Made by a program: the position numbers and the translations under genes | Origin: Flavobacteriales bacterium | GTDB taxonomy: Bacteria > Bacteroidota > Bacteroidia > DT-38 | Direction of reading: 5' to 3' | DNA length: 32,586 nt | Assembly (NCBI GenBank): GCA_013214205.1 | Contig: JABSPQ010000350.1 | Location: forward strand, 1 to 32,586 | The notes under the pieces: generated by a model | Databases searched by the model: none | Seen by the model: only the letters and a program-made list of their open reading frames with translations | Told to the model about the DNA's origin: nothing | Part shown: positions 1 through 7,648 of the stretch, one piece after another | How positions within the stretch are numbered: position 1 is the first letter of the stretch | How the letters are laid out: each line of letters begins with the position of its first letter

Positions 1-123
1 ATTATTCTTAGTAAGTATCAGACTCTTTAGCCGTAGTTTCCTTTTATAGTTCCTTTCCTTTTTATACAGAATAGTTAATTCTTCTTCGCTCTCTTTTATA
101 AATATATTAGCTCTTTTTCCCAT
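1..123 (-). CDS. IS630-like transposase, N-terminus only (runs off window)
   Basis: Reading the minus strand from an ATG at 123-121 gives 41 codons with no stop before the window edge. The peptide starts MGKRANIFIKESEEELTILY and continues with a basic stretch (KRKLRLKSL). This acidic-then-basic layout, with a helical segment leading into an HTH, resembles the N-terminus of IS630-family transposases in Bacteroidota, where the first residues precede a helix-turn-helix. The catalytic DDE part would lie outside the window. The AT-rich sequence just right of the start (124-160) would hold the insertion-sequence end, but I could not fix a terminal repeat with only one end visible. The family call is from memory of similar proteins and is moderate at best. 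The open frame itself is directly visible. Confidence 0.45.
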   Translation of the reverse strand, partial: MGKRANIFIKESEEELTILYKKERNYKRKLRLKSLILTKNN

Positions 124-173
124 ACTATAAATATACGAAACATATAGGCAGCTTTGAATTTTAACTGGTATTA

Positions 174-758
174 ATGAAATCTCGCTACTTTGAAAAGTTT
201 GAGCATGCAACAGAGTTGGATTTATTGAAGAATGAATATGAATTTTATCTTAATGGAGATAAGACAGGTTCAAACTTTGCTCACACTCAACTTAGAAGTG
301 AATCGCAACTTAGCCTACTTACATATAAGAGGTTTCTAAACGGAGAGAACTTGGAGTTCTTTAAGTTACAGGACAAGAGGAAAATAGAATTTTTAGAGGA
401 AGAGATTGATAAACTAGGTTACTTGGTTAACATTGATTATTCGGGTGAAACAGCTAGAGTGAGCTTCTTTCATATAGAAACGGAGGCTGAAAAAGAATTA
501 AACTTAAAGGGATTACCAGACTTAACCGTTAGACAGAGGTATGCGGTTTTTCAGCAACTTGGTTTTCGAAAAAGAATTGATGAATGGGATTTAAAGTCGA
601 AGGATAAATACGATTTAATGGCTGTCATTTTGAATATAAATCCAGATAATGCTAAAAAACTTTACGGCAATACCTACAAACAATTGACTTCTAAGGATGA
701 TGAGTTGTTGTCTAAATTCCTTGATAGTAAGGGATTTAATTATGATTCTGAAATTTAG
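174..758 (+). CDS. Hypothetical protein, possibly RteC-like C-terminal region
   Basis: A 194-residue charged, mostly helical, soluble protein with no signal peptide or membrane segment. Residues about 115-190 contain a segment (LTVRQRYAVFQQLGF, then ILNINPDNAKKLYGNTYKQ) that resembles the helical C-terminal part of RteC-like proteins and related mobile-element proteins of Bacteroidota. That is an impression, not a firm family assignment. The start ATG follows an A/T-rich leader, as is usual in this phylum. The gene lies between an IS630-like end and a short hypothetical gene, ahead of the first recombinase module, and could be accessory to it. A stem-loop lies 36 bp after its stop. No function can be stated. 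Confidence 0.7.
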   Translation: MKSRYFEKFEHATELDLLKNEYEFYLNGDKTGSNFAHTQLRSESQLSLLTYKRFLNGENLEFFKLQDKRKIEFLEEEIDKLGYLVNIDYSGETARVSFFHIETEAEKELNLKGLPDLTVRQRYAVFQQLGFRKRIDEWDLKSKDKYDLMAVILNINPDNAKKLYGNTYKQLTSKDDELLSKFLDSKGFNYDSEI

Positions 759-793
759 AGGTCGACCCCCATCTTGACCCTTTCTACTATTGT

Positions 794-824
794 ATCATTC
801 AAATGCACGAGGCATGAGAATGAT
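794..824. repeat. Imperfect palindrome (stem-loop) between two hypothetical genes
   Basis: ATCATTC (794-800) pairs with GAATGAT (818-824), and inside them ATGC (803-806) pairs with GCAT (812-815) around a five-base loop. There is no T-tract after it, so it is not a classic terminator. The right half contains GGCATGAGAATG, which recurs with one change inside the palindrome near 1231. Confidence 0.5.
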
Positions 825-847
825 AACATCAATTAAATTTTAATAAT

Positions 848-1120
848 ATGATTACAGATAATTCAATAATAGAAAGTATGGGAGCACAAATAAAGGAAAG
901 AGTAGGAACCAAGTTTGTAAAGCACCTTAATGAAAAAGTAGTTGAGGCATTGGAAATAGCCTTGGAAGAAACGGATATGGAGATGTACGCTCATGATGTT
1001 TGTTTAGAAACTACAATGGAGTCTTGCAAAACAGAATTAAACGAACTTGTTTCTGCAATTATGTGTACGATTGAGGAAAGTGATTTAGCAGCAATTCAGA
1101 TTGAAAACTCTGGTTCTTAA
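848..1120 (+). CDS. Small acidic hypothetical protein
   Basis: A 90-residue, strongly acidic, helical protein with three cysteines in the second half (residues about 52-72) and no signal peptide or membrane segment. I recognise no family. It lies 229 bp upstream of the primase/helicase gene on the same strand. The gap between them has a perfect palindrome at 1223-1240, so it may belong to the same element but probably not to the same transcript. Small size and acidity would fit an antirepressor, a DNA mimic or an excision-type accessory protein, but nothing in the sequence selects among these. Coding potential looks real because the frame is continuous with no stronger overlapping frame. Confidence 0.6.
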   Translation: MITDNSIIESMGAQIKERVGTKFVKHLNEKVVEALEIALEETDMEMYAHDVCLETTMESCKTELNELVSAIMCTIEESDLAAIQIENSGS

Positions 1121-1222
1121 GCTCCCCTAAACACGTTTATCTTGGGCATACTAGTTAAGTCCCTGGATAAATCAAGTTTCCTTAGGAAGTTGAAAACCTG
1201 GAGATTATATTCGCAGACTCGG

Positions 1223-1240
1223 TTTTCATGGGCATGAAAA
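1223..1240. repeat. Perfect 8-bp-arm palindrome upstream of the helicase gene
   Basis: TTTTCATG (1223-1230), GG, CATGAAAA (1233-1240) is a perfect inverted repeat with a 2-base centre, in the 228-bp gap before the primase/helicase gene. It is suited to a dimeric regulator or a recombinase core. GGCATGAAAATG (1231-1242) matches GGCATGAGAATG at 811-822 except for one base. No TAnnTTTG box was found in this gap. Confidence 0.5.
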
Positions 1241-1348
1241 TGTCCGAATAATTAACAACAAAATATAGAGGCAATTACATCCTCAAAAAAAATGTTGCAC
1301 TAGCAGCCCTGGGATTGTTTTGCCTAAACCGAAATAAAATAATAGTAA

Positions 1349-3634
1349 ATGAAAGAAGATAAAGACATAGAAACCCAACCATTAAAAAGACTCTTTGAGT
1401 CCTTTCAGACAGGTATTAGAAGCATGAGGGCAGTTAAGCCAAAAGAACATTTAGAGTCGCTAGGACTTGATTATACAGACTTAGAAATAGGGTTCAACTC
1501 AGGACAATTTCACCACAGAAAGAGTGAGAAATTTAGAAAGCCCTTTGTAAAATTAGGTATGCTAAAGCCGAGCAATGCAGCCGTTTTAAAAGAAGGCATG
1601 AAGGCTTATACATGTCATGGAGCATATGGGATTGTATTTCCAATGCACGATGAAACAGGGGAGCTTGTCAACTTCTGTACCCAGCGAATTGAGCTGGAAG
1701 ATAAGCCTTGGATGCAGCTCAATGGTAAAGGTCTTTACCCAAAGTTCCCACACCAATTAACCCAAAGATTATACATTACTTCAACGGTACTTGATGCAGC
1801 AAGCCTGCTACAAGCAAAGGTTTTAGAACCGAGAGAGGCGGTAATATCATTACATAATAATAGCCTAGTACCTCAGCACCTAACAGCAATTAATAGATTG
1901 AGTGAACTTAGGGAGATAGTAATAATAACAGACGGAAATAGACCTACTGTAAAGTCAGAGATAGAAAAGCATTTTCCAAATAGTGTATGTGAAATGTTAA
2001 TTCTACCTGAGCAGCATAGCTTAAATGATATGCTTCTTAACTACGGCAGTGAGGCGATACTAGAGTGGACAAAAGAAACCTGTTTACAGGAACTTCAAAG
2101 AGAAACACAAGAGGATAAGCTAATAGTAAAAAACCCTCAACTACTAGAATATAAAGGAAGAGGTGCTACTTATGAAGTGGTAGGCAAATTGCAAAATGAC
2201 CTATCTAAGCTAAAGGCAACCACATTTATTATTCATCCTGATACAGGAAGAAAGTATAGATATACAATTGATTATTATGACAACCATAATATTAGTATGC
2301 ATTGCAAGGAGCTATCCGAAAAGGAAAACTTAAATGAGAACTTACTTGAAACTGACCTTTCAAGATTAACCGAGTTGCTTGAGCAGAGACGAAATAATAA
2401 GCTCGAAGAAAGCATGAATAATTTGGTCGTTGAGGATTTAAGCCATGAGCTAACAGCCAACACAGAACGGAAAGCGATTCAATTTCTTTCAGAGCCTAAC
2501 CTTCTTAAAAGCATTAATACAATGCTTGGAAAGAGCGGAATAGTAGGAGAAGAAGAAAATAGAATTGCCATGTTCATACTGGCCTCAACTTATAAAACTG
2601 CTCATCCTTTACATGGATTAATACAAGGAGCTTCATCTAGTGGCAAGACTCATTTAATTGAAGCTGTTTCAAAATGTATGCCCTCAGAGGATGTGATGAG
2701 CTTTAATCGGATTAGCAGTAAATCTTTGTACTATTTCCAAGAGGGTGACTTGATTAACAAACTATTTGTTGTACAAGATTTAGATGGAATGGATGGTGAT
2801 GCACTTTATTCTCTAAGAGAAATTCAGTCAGCAGGTGTGCTAACCAGTTCAACACCTGTACAGGATGCACTTGGAAATAGAAGAACGACCATGAACAAAG
2901 TTAGTGCAAGTTTCGCCTCTTTAATGGCTACCACCAAGGCAGAGATATACTATGATAACATGACTAGAAGTGTTCCCATTGGAGTTGATGAGAGTGAAGA
3001 GCAGACTTCACGAATTATACAGCACCAAAACAGAAAACGTGCAGGAAAGATTGATAGTGATGAGGAGTTTAAGGCAAAGCAAGCTCTAAGGAATTGCATA
3101 AGAGTTCTAAGGGATTATGAAGTTGTAAACCCCTATGCTGAGAGTATCCTGCTGCCTGTGGAGGCCAGAATGCAAAGGAGACTCAATGGTCAGTTTCAAG
3201 ACTTCATAGCTCAGATTACGATTCTTAACCAGTTCCAAAGAAAGAAGGATGAGAGGGGAAGACTTATCGTAGCATTGGATGATGTGATACAAGGCATTGA
3301 GATATTCTTCAATTCCATATGGCTTAAGGTGGATGAACTTGACGCTTCTACAAGACAGTTCTTCGAGAGTTTGAAAGACTTTATAAAAGAGAATGGTGAA
3401 GGTAACAGCTATAAGTTCACAGCTCGTGAGTTAAGAGAAAACCTAAATGTAGCCAAGGGAACAGTATTCAATCAGTTAAAAGTGTTACAACAATTAGAGT
3501 ACATACAGATTGCTTCGGGTTCCCCTAACAGAGGCTTTAAATATATGGTGAGCCATTGGGATGAAAGCAGTAGAGCCAAAGAGGCAATAAAAGACAAGAT
3601 GGTTCAACAAGTGAAAACACTAAATGAACACTAG
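1349..3634 (+). CDS. TOPRIM/DnaG-like plus AAA+ helicase-like ATPase of recombinase module 1
   Basis: A 761-residue, multi-domain protein. Residues about 90-235 look like the DnaG catalytic core: a TOPRIM_N-like strand (YGIVFPMHDETGE) followed by a TOPRIM fold. However, the usual catalytic Glu is replaced (LYITSTVLDAASLL) and the DxD site reads TDGNRPT, so primase activity is doubtful. Residues about 265-345 are a linker domain shared with the second module. Residues about 380-620 are a P-loop ATPase with Walker A GASSSGKTH (427-435), Walker B LFVVQDLDG (472-480) and a likely arginine finger R540 in DNMTRS. A winged-helix-like segment follows at about 670-745 (FTARELRENLNVAKGTVFNQL). No CHC2 zinc finger is seen. 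The gene lies 37 bp upstream of two tyrosine recombinases and is probably cotranscribed with them. Its C-terminal two thirds align with the protein at 8140-9771. Role inferred: replication or remodelling of a mobile element. Confidence 0.85.
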   Translation: MKEDKDIETQPLKRLFESFQTGIRSMRAVKPKEHLESLGLDYTDLEIGFNSGQFHHRKSEKFRKPFVKLGMLKPSNAAVLKEGMKAYTCHGAYGIVFPMHDETGELVNFCTQRIELEDKPWMQLNGKGLYPKFPHQLTQRLYITSTVLDAASLLQAKVLEPREAVISLHNNSLVPQHLTAINRLSELREIVIITDGNRPTVKSEIEKHFPNSVCEMLILPEQHSLNDMLLNYGSEAILEWTKETCLQELQRETQEDKLIVKNPQLLEYKGRGATYEVVGKLQNDLSKLKATTFIIHPDTGRKYRYTIDYYDNHNISMHCKELSEKENLNENLLETDLSRLTELLEQRRNNKLEESMNNLVVEDLSHELTANTERKAIQFLSEPNLLKSINTMLGKSGIVGEEENRIAMFILASTYKTAHPLHGLIQGASSSGKTHLIEAVSKCMPSEDVMSFNRISSKSLYYFQEGDLINKLFVVQDLDGMDGDALYSLREIQSAGVLTSSTPVQDALGNRRTTMNKVSASFASLMATTKAEIYYDNMTRSVPIGVDESEEQTSRIIQHQNRKRAGKIDSDEEFKAKQALRNCIRVLRDYEVVNPYAESILLPVEARMQRRLNGQFQDFIAQITILNQFQRKKDERGRLIVALDDVIQGIEIFFNSIWLKVDELDASTRQFFESLKDFIKENGEGNSYKFTARELRENLNVAKGTVFNQLKVLQQLEYIQIASGSPNRGFKYMVSHWDESSRAKEAIKDKMVQQVKTLNEH

Positions 3635-3671
3635 GATTCAATAATAACGGGCGATACGATACTGGTGTTCA

Positions 3672-4616
3672 GTGTCCAGCCAAAACAGCATGACAATGGA
3701 ATTACAAAACCCAAGATTTAAAAAATACTTTATCGGTTTCGACCAGTTCATTAAGAACAAAGAATTGAAAAGTAAAAGCAAGATGTACCATGTCCAAGCA
3801 TTGGAATTTATGTCTTGGCTAGAAGCAAAAGGAATAACGAGTATGACAAAAGTAACTAGTGGTGTTATGGTTGATTACCATGAGTACTTAACCAACAGAC
3901 CCAAAAGAAGTGGGAGTGGAGTGCTTAGTCAAAGCTCAATAAACGGTCACCTTTACACCATTGCGCTATTATTTGAAGACCTTATGGAGTCGGGTGTTCT
4001 AAACTCTATAATAAGTCTGCCTAAGTTCAACCGGGATGGAGTGAAAAACCAAAGGCAAATAATCTCCATGGAGCAAGCTAAACTATTATATGAGCATAGC
4101 AGCTCACAACGTGACAGGGCAATTATTTCAGCAGCTTACGGATGTGGATTAAGGCGGAGTGAAATGGAGAAGCTAAACGTTGAGGATATTTCTTTTCCTA
4201 CTAAAATGCTGATTGTGGTGAGTGGCAAGAATGAAAAAAGAAGAGAGATTCCAATGAGTAAGAGGGTGATTCACTATTTGAAGGAATACAAGTATGGTGA
4301 GAGGAATAACATTTTAAGTAGTGTGAATCAAGGGCAGCCAGCTTTTTTTGTTGCCAATATAGGAAGGAGACTTACGGGTGATATGATGAACAAAAGACTC
4401 AAAGAAATTATTAAAACCACAGGTGATGAGGATATGATAAATAAAGAGATTTCGCTTCACTGCCTAAGACACAGCATTGCCACGCATCTAATGGATAACG
4501 GTGCAAAGATGGAATTTGTTCAGGGGTTTCTTGGACATTCCAATATTGATACCTCACACATTTATGCAATTAGAAGAAAGAGAAAGTTTAACCAATTAAT
4601 TAGTTCAACCTTATGA
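3672..4616 (+). CDS. Tyrosine recombinase TyrA of module 1, full active site
   Basis: A 314-residue XerC/D-like integrase. The N-terminal SAM-like core-binding domain spans about residues 15-115 and the catalytic domain about 125-305. All expected catalytic residues are visible: R161 (GCGLRRSE), K186 (SGKNEKRREIP), H263 and R266 (HCLRHS), H289 (LGHS) and nucleophile Y298 (SHIYA). The annotated start is GTG at 3672; ATG at 3690 is an equally plausible start and would drop six residues. The gene overlaps the next recombinase by four bases (ATGA), which implies translational coupling. It is paralogous to the protein at 9772-10761, sharing YGCGLRR, LRHSIATHL and GH motifs. Expected reaction: site-specific DNA cleavage and strand exchange by a covalent 3'-phosphotyrosine intermediate, probably with its TyrB partner. 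Confidence 0.93.
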   Translation: MSSQNSMTMELQNPRFKKYFIGFDQFIKNKELKSKSKMYHVQALEFMSWLEAKGITSMTKVTSGVMVDYHEYLTNRPKRSGSGVLSQSSINGHLYTIALLFEDLMESGVLNSIISLPKFNRDGVKNQRQIISMEQAKLLYEHSSSQRDRAIISAAYGCGLRRSEMEKLNVEDISFPTKMLIVVSGKNEKRREIPMSKRVIHYLKEYKYGERNNILSSVNQGQPAFFVANIGRRLTGDMMNKRLKEIIKTTGDEDMINKEISLHCLRHSIATHLMDNGAKMEFVQGFLGHSNIDTSHIYAIRRKRKFNQLISSTL

Positions 4617-5482
4617 GAAAAATAACATTACATGAGTTCATTTATAGGAACCATACAAGACAAAGTGCAGACAGCTACATGTATTTGATAAATCACTTTA
4701 TTGATACCAACAAGAATGCAAAGGATTTCAAGTACCAAGATATAAAGGAATATATGCTTCGATTGCAAGATAGATATCAGAACAGTGCAACAAGAAATAC
4801 CAGACTCGCTGCAATTAAAAGGTACTTTGATTATCTGCTATTCACTGATTATAGGCAAGACCATCCTTGTAGGAAATTCAAAATAAAGGTCAAGAAGAAT
4901 AGAGATGTTCAATTTCAAAACCTGCTAAGCGGTGAACAGTTGAGCAGTCTAATGAATAGAGAGAACAGATACGTTAACTTAGAAAGTAGAAACAAGGTGA
5001 TAATTGGACTTATGATTTACCAAGGCTTAACCAGTGGAGAGTTGATTAATCTTAAGGTAGAGGATATTGATTTGACAAAAGCTACAGTCTATTGCAAGGG
5101 TTCAAAATCTCTTTCAAGTAGAACGTTGAGGTTAGAGGGAGAACAGATTACTTTGCTTAGAGACTATATAGATATTCACCGAAAGAACCTACTTAAAAGC
5201 AATACTCAAAGTCTAATAGTTGGAACAAGAGGAATGGCAATTTCTGTAGATGGCATTCATTCTATATTCGACCAGTTCAAAATGTTATTTGGAGGAAAGG
5301 TAATATGTCCTTCTATCGTTAGACAAAGCGTAATTGCCAACTGGTTGAATGAAGAAAATCGTGAACCACAACAAGTTCAATTAATGGCAGGTCATAAGTG
5401 GATTAGCACAACAATGAAATACGTTCGTAAAAGTTCCATTGAGCAAGTAGCAATTATTAACCAATTTCATCCTTTAGGTTAG
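4613..5482 (+). CDS. Tyrosine recombinase TyrB of module 1, degenerate active site
   Basis: A 289-residue phage-integrase-family protein with the usual N-terminal DNA-binding domain (about 5-90) and catalytic fold (about 105-285). The active site is incomplete: the first Arg position is T140 (YQGLTSGELINL), and the His of HxxR is S234 (PSIVRQS). K162, R237, H261 (AGHK) and Y270 (MKYV) remain. The paralogue at 10748-11683 has the same Arg-to-Thr change, so this is not simple decay of one copy. Both proteins end with a QFHP motif. The start overlaps the TyrA stop by ATGA. From known tyrosine-recombinase biochemistry, loss of the first Arg should cripple cleavage, so TyrB may be a structural, regulatory or half-active partner. 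That is inference. Confidence 0.9.
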   Translation: MRKITLHEFIYRNHTRQSADSYMYLINHFIDTNKNAKDFKYQDIKEYMLRLQDRYQNSATRNTRLAAIKRYFDYLLFTDYRQDHPCRKFKIKVKKNRDVQFQNLLSGEQLSSLMNRENRYVNLESRNKVIIGLMIYQGLTSGELINLKVEDIDLTKATVYCKGSKSLSSRTLRLEGEQITLLRDYIDIHRKNLLKSNTQSLIVGTRGMAISVDGIHSIFDQFKMLFGGKVICPSIVRQSVIANWLNEENREPQQVQLMAGHKWISTTMKYVRKSSIEQVAIINQFHPLG

Positions 5483-5490
5483 AAATAATT

Positions 5491-5593
5491 GTCACCAATA
5501 TATAAAGAGTAAACCTTCAAAAAATGTTACCTATATATAATGTGTAGCCACTAAAAAACGACACCTATATTTAAAGAGTGCCTTCAATGAAAA
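5491..5593. repeat. Three tandem degenerate ~34-35 bp repeats after TyrB1
   Basis: Units start at 5491, 5526 and 5560. Their first 20 bases are GTCACCAATATATAAAGAGT, GTTACCTATATATAATGTGT and GACACCTATATTTAAAGAGT, and each ends in a CT/A-rich stretch. The spacing (35 then 34) is about three helical turns plus a little, as expected for phased protein-binding sites. They lie directly after the recombinase genes and run into the terminator. They are candidate recombinase arm sites or an element end. Confidence 0.55.
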
Positions 5594-5607
5594 TTGAGGG
5601 CTTTTTT
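5580..5607 (+). terminator. Rho-independent terminator of the module 1 operon
   Basis: GCCTTCAAT (5580-5588), loop GAAA, ATTGAGGGC (5593-5601) with one G-T pair, then six Ts (5602-5607). The position, 98 bp after the TyrB1 stop, fits termination of the helicase-TyrA-TyrB transcript. It lies in the 5' part of the open frame of the RHS fragment, which argues that the fragment is not translated from that far upstream. Confidence 0.8.
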
Positions 5608-6589
5608 ATGTCTTATATTATTGAAAAGTGGAGGTAAATCCTTACCTTTATTTTATAAAGGTAGCCACCTAAAAACAGTGCATTTTTTCTTTGCTGTAGC
5701 CTATCCTAGGCACTTTCAAAACCGTGTAGATTCTTATAGATATGGCTTTAACGGAATGGAGAAAGACGATGAGGTTAAGGGGAATGGAAATAGCTATACA
5801 ACACAGTTTAGACAATATGACCCTCGTATCGGTAGATGGATGAGTGTTGATGCTCTTACAGATAAATTTCCAGAGCTTTCCCCTTATCAATTTGCTGACA
5901 ATACACCACTTTGGGCTACTGATATAGATGGGTTAGAGGCATTTTTTATTCATGGAATGGCGAGTTCGCCAAATAAATGGAGAACAGCAGAGTTTAAAGC
6001 TGTTAAGAAAACCTTAATACAATTAACCAATAATACAGAAGTTAACTCTAACGACGGTTTTGATTGGAGCATGGGAAAAGGGAAAAGGAATGGGGTTGCT
6101 CAAAATCAAAGGAATAGGACACGGGCGGCGAAAAGGTTGGCAAAATATGTTGTTAACAACAGAGCGGGTGGTGAAGAAATCTCTTTAATAGGAGTTAGTC
6201 ATGGGGGTAATGTTGCAATTCAGGCAGCAGCAATTATTTATGAACAGACTGGCGAACAGGTTAATATTATTACTTTTAACACAACCGCAACGCACGAAAA
6301 AGGCAATGTGGAAAACCCAATGGGTAATGAAGGAATTAATGATATGATTGATATAAGAACGAAAGACGATAGAGCTTCTGAATTTGTCAGAGGGGGAGGA
6401 TACAATAACGAGCCGCATAAAGTAGGGCAAGATTTATTAATTACAAATGACCAAGAGAAATGGTTGCCTAGACATGCTACCAAGAATGCAGATTTAGGGC
6501 AAATTAAAAACTCTTCACTTGTTCCTATGAAACGAGTTCCTTCAAGGAAGGAAAGAGGATTACGACCTGTTGTTGGACCATCATATTAA
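5594..6589 (+). CDS. Truncated RHS protein with alpha/beta-hydrolase-like toxin tip
   Basis: The frame encodes an RHS-associated core remnant followed by a C-terminal tip. Residues about 48-113 carry RYGFNGMEKDDE, QYDPRIGRWMSVD and SPYQFADNTP, the canonical core end. Residues about 116-331 look like a lipase-type alpha/beta hydrolase: a strand with FFIHGMASSPNKW (oxyanion region) and a nucleophile elbow GVSHGG with S202; an acid and His (possibly H275) would lie further on. The first 40 residues do not look like RHS sequence, there is no strong start codon (TTG at 5594 lies inside a terminator; first ATG at 5756), and the repeat-containing body is missing. It is therefore an orphan tip cassette, possibly silent or a recombination donor. 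In intact systems such tips are toxins released from the RHS cage. The gene at 6599 is its probable immunity partner. Confidence 0.75.
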   Translation: MRAFLCLILLKSGGKSLPLFYKGSHLKTVHFFFAVAYPRHFQNRVDSYRYGFNGMEKDDEVKGNGNSYTTQFRQYDPRIGRWMSVDALTDKFPELSPYQFADNTPLWATDIDGLEAFFIHGMASSPNKWRTAEFKAVKKTLIQLTNNTEVNSNDGFDWSMGKGKRNGVAQNQRNRTRAAKRLAKYVVNNRAGGEEISLIGVSHGGNVAIQAAAIIYEQTGEQVNIITFNTTATHEKGNVENPMGNEGINDMIDIRTKDDRASEFVRGGGYNNEPHKVGQDLLITNDQEKWLPRHATKNADLGQIKNSSLVPMKRVPSRKERGLRPVVGPSY

Positions 6590-6598
6590 GGGATTACT

Positions 6599-7150
6599 AT
6601 GACAAATAAACTATTGATAGCAGTTCTTATTTATGCAATATTGGGTTTTAAAAATCAACCAAATAAATGTGAATTAATTCCTAATAAAGGAGTTAATAAT
6701 CTTTTTATTGGAGAGACAACTTTAAAGGAGGTTAAGAAGGAGTATGGTAAAAAGTTTACTAGGCATAAATGGATTTTTTCTGATGAAACTGAGGTGTTTG
6801 GTCGTTTCGAGTACTTTGTAAAAGAAAATGGGATTAAGTTTTCAACTCGAATGAAGGATAGAAATAAAACAATTATCTACAGAATTGTTTTATCCTCAAA
6901 TTGTGACTGTAAAACAATTAATGGGATTGGGATAGGCAGCAGTTACAATGACGTAATTGACGAGTTTAAGTCGGCAGGAGAACTATCGCATTGGGATTCA
7001 TATGGATACAAAGGGGAAAAGGTAATTGAATTATCTTATGATAATATGTATGTAATATTTGATGGGAATAATAAAGCCACAAGCAAGGTTGTTCAAATAA
7101 TAATTGAATCGGCAGGCCCCAATCCAGCTTGCCATCTTCCAAATAAGTAA
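6599..7150 (+). CDS. Secreted hypothetical protein, candidate immunity to the hydrolase tip
   Basis: A 183-residue protein with a hydrophobic N-terminus (about residues 4-17, LLIAVLIYAILGF) that looks like a signal peptide or anchor, then a soluble beta-rich domain with repeated G-x-x-x-x-x-V elements (NNLFIGETTLKEVKKEYG; GIGIGSSYNDVIDEF). These resemble the two-repeat layout of small periplasmic BLIP-like domains, but I do not claim that family. It starts 9 bp after the RHS tip, the usual place for an immunity gene, and a periplasmic location would suit defence against a lipase acting at the envelope. The last residues (PNPACHLPNK) sit inside a repeated sequence that recurs near 7522, so the natural C-terminus may have been altered. 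Confidence 0.6.
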   Translation: MTNKLLIAVLIYAILGFKNQPNKCELIPNKGVNNLFIGETTLKEVKKEYGKKFTRHKWIFSDETEVFGRFEYFVKENGIKFSTRMKDRNKTIIYRIVLSSNCDCKTINGIGIGSSYNDVIDEFKSAGELSHWDSYGYKGEKVIELSYDNMYVIFDGNNKATSKVVQIIIESAGPNPACHLPNK

Positions 7151-7157
7151 AAGTTCA

Positions 7158-7206
7158 GCTTGTCATTTTAGATTTTAGTGTTAGCGTAAAAATCTTAATG
7201 GCAAGC
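7158..7206. repeat. Palindromic repeat, copy 1 of 2 (7.2 kb)
   Basis: GCTTGTCATTTTAGATTTT (7158-7176) pairs imperfectly with AAAATCTTAATGGCAAGC (7189-7206). The same design recurs at 7549-7606. The shared sequence starts further left, at CAGCTTGCCAT (7125-7135), inside the end of the preceding gene. It may also act as a transcription end for the RHS/immunity pair. Confidence 0.55.
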
Positions 7207-7496
7207 GGTTTAGAAATGAAGAATGCTGAAATTTAAGTATTAGATGTTTGGAGTAGCAAGGTGATAAACCATAATGCCCTAGGCTAAACCAACGTTTTAA
7301 TTTGGTTTAGGTGGTATTATGGGTTGATTTAATGAAGGCTAAATAAAATTAGCAACCTCGGATAAATGAGGGACTTTGTTATTTTAGAAACGCTTGTAGT
7401 TTGTTTTTAGCAAGAAAAGCATCTAAGAAAGTGTATACACATTGTTTTTCCGAATCTTCCAGCTCGTTATGGAAAGGGCAACGATACAGCTTACGA
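7207..7496. other. Non-coding spacer between the two 7-kb palindromic repeats
   Basis: No credible gene is seen in this 290-bp stretch. It contains a second local inverted repeat, in which GCTAAACCAA (7272-7281) faces TTGGTTTAG (7302-7310). This is probably decayed cassette DNA. Confidence 0.35.
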
Positions 7497-7562
7497 TGCA
7501 AGTCAGGAGGTTACCCTAACTCAGCTTGCCATATGCCAACTCGCATCAGCTTTTCATTTTAG
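7497..7562 (+). pseudogene. Remnant of a gene 3' end
   Basis: This frame reads CKSGGYPNSACHMPTRISFS plus one residue and a TAG. It resembles the C-terminus of the protein ending at 7150 (SAGPNPACHLPNK), and the DNA under it matches around CAGCTTGCCAT at 7125 and 7522. No longer open frame is attached, so it looks like the tail of a lost paralogous cassette gene or a repeat-borne coding end. Confidence 0.3.
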
Positions 7563-7606
7563 AGCTTCTTTTTGCGGAGCAGAAATAGAAGATCTTAATG
7601 GTAAGC
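7549..7606. repeat. Palindromic repeat, copy 2 of 2 (7.55 kb)
   Basis: GCTTTTCATTTTAGAGCTTC (7549-7568) pairs imperfectly with GAAGATCTTAATGGTAAGC (7588-7606). It matches copy 1 in both arms (CATTTTAGA; ATCTTAATGG then AAGCG) and lies 391 bp from it. Confidence 0.5.
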
Positions 7607-7620
7607 GTTAAAAAATATAG

Positions 7621-7646
7621 GCCTTTGAGCAATCAGAGGCTTTTTT
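7621..7646. terminator. Bidirectional rho-independent terminator after the XRE gene
   Basis: GCCTTTGA (7621-7628), loop GCAA, TCAGAGGC (7633-7640), with TTTTTT on the plus strand (7641-7646). On the minus strand the hairpin is followed by TATATTTTTT. It lies directly after the stop of the minus-strand regulator at 7649, so it can end that transcript as well as readthrough from the RHS cassette. Confidence 0.75.
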
Positions 7647-7648
7647 AT

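Noticed and set aside
5491-5593. CRISPR-like or iteron array
   Set aside because: There are only three degenerate units without spacers. No replication initiator is adjacent, so iterons are possible but unsupported.
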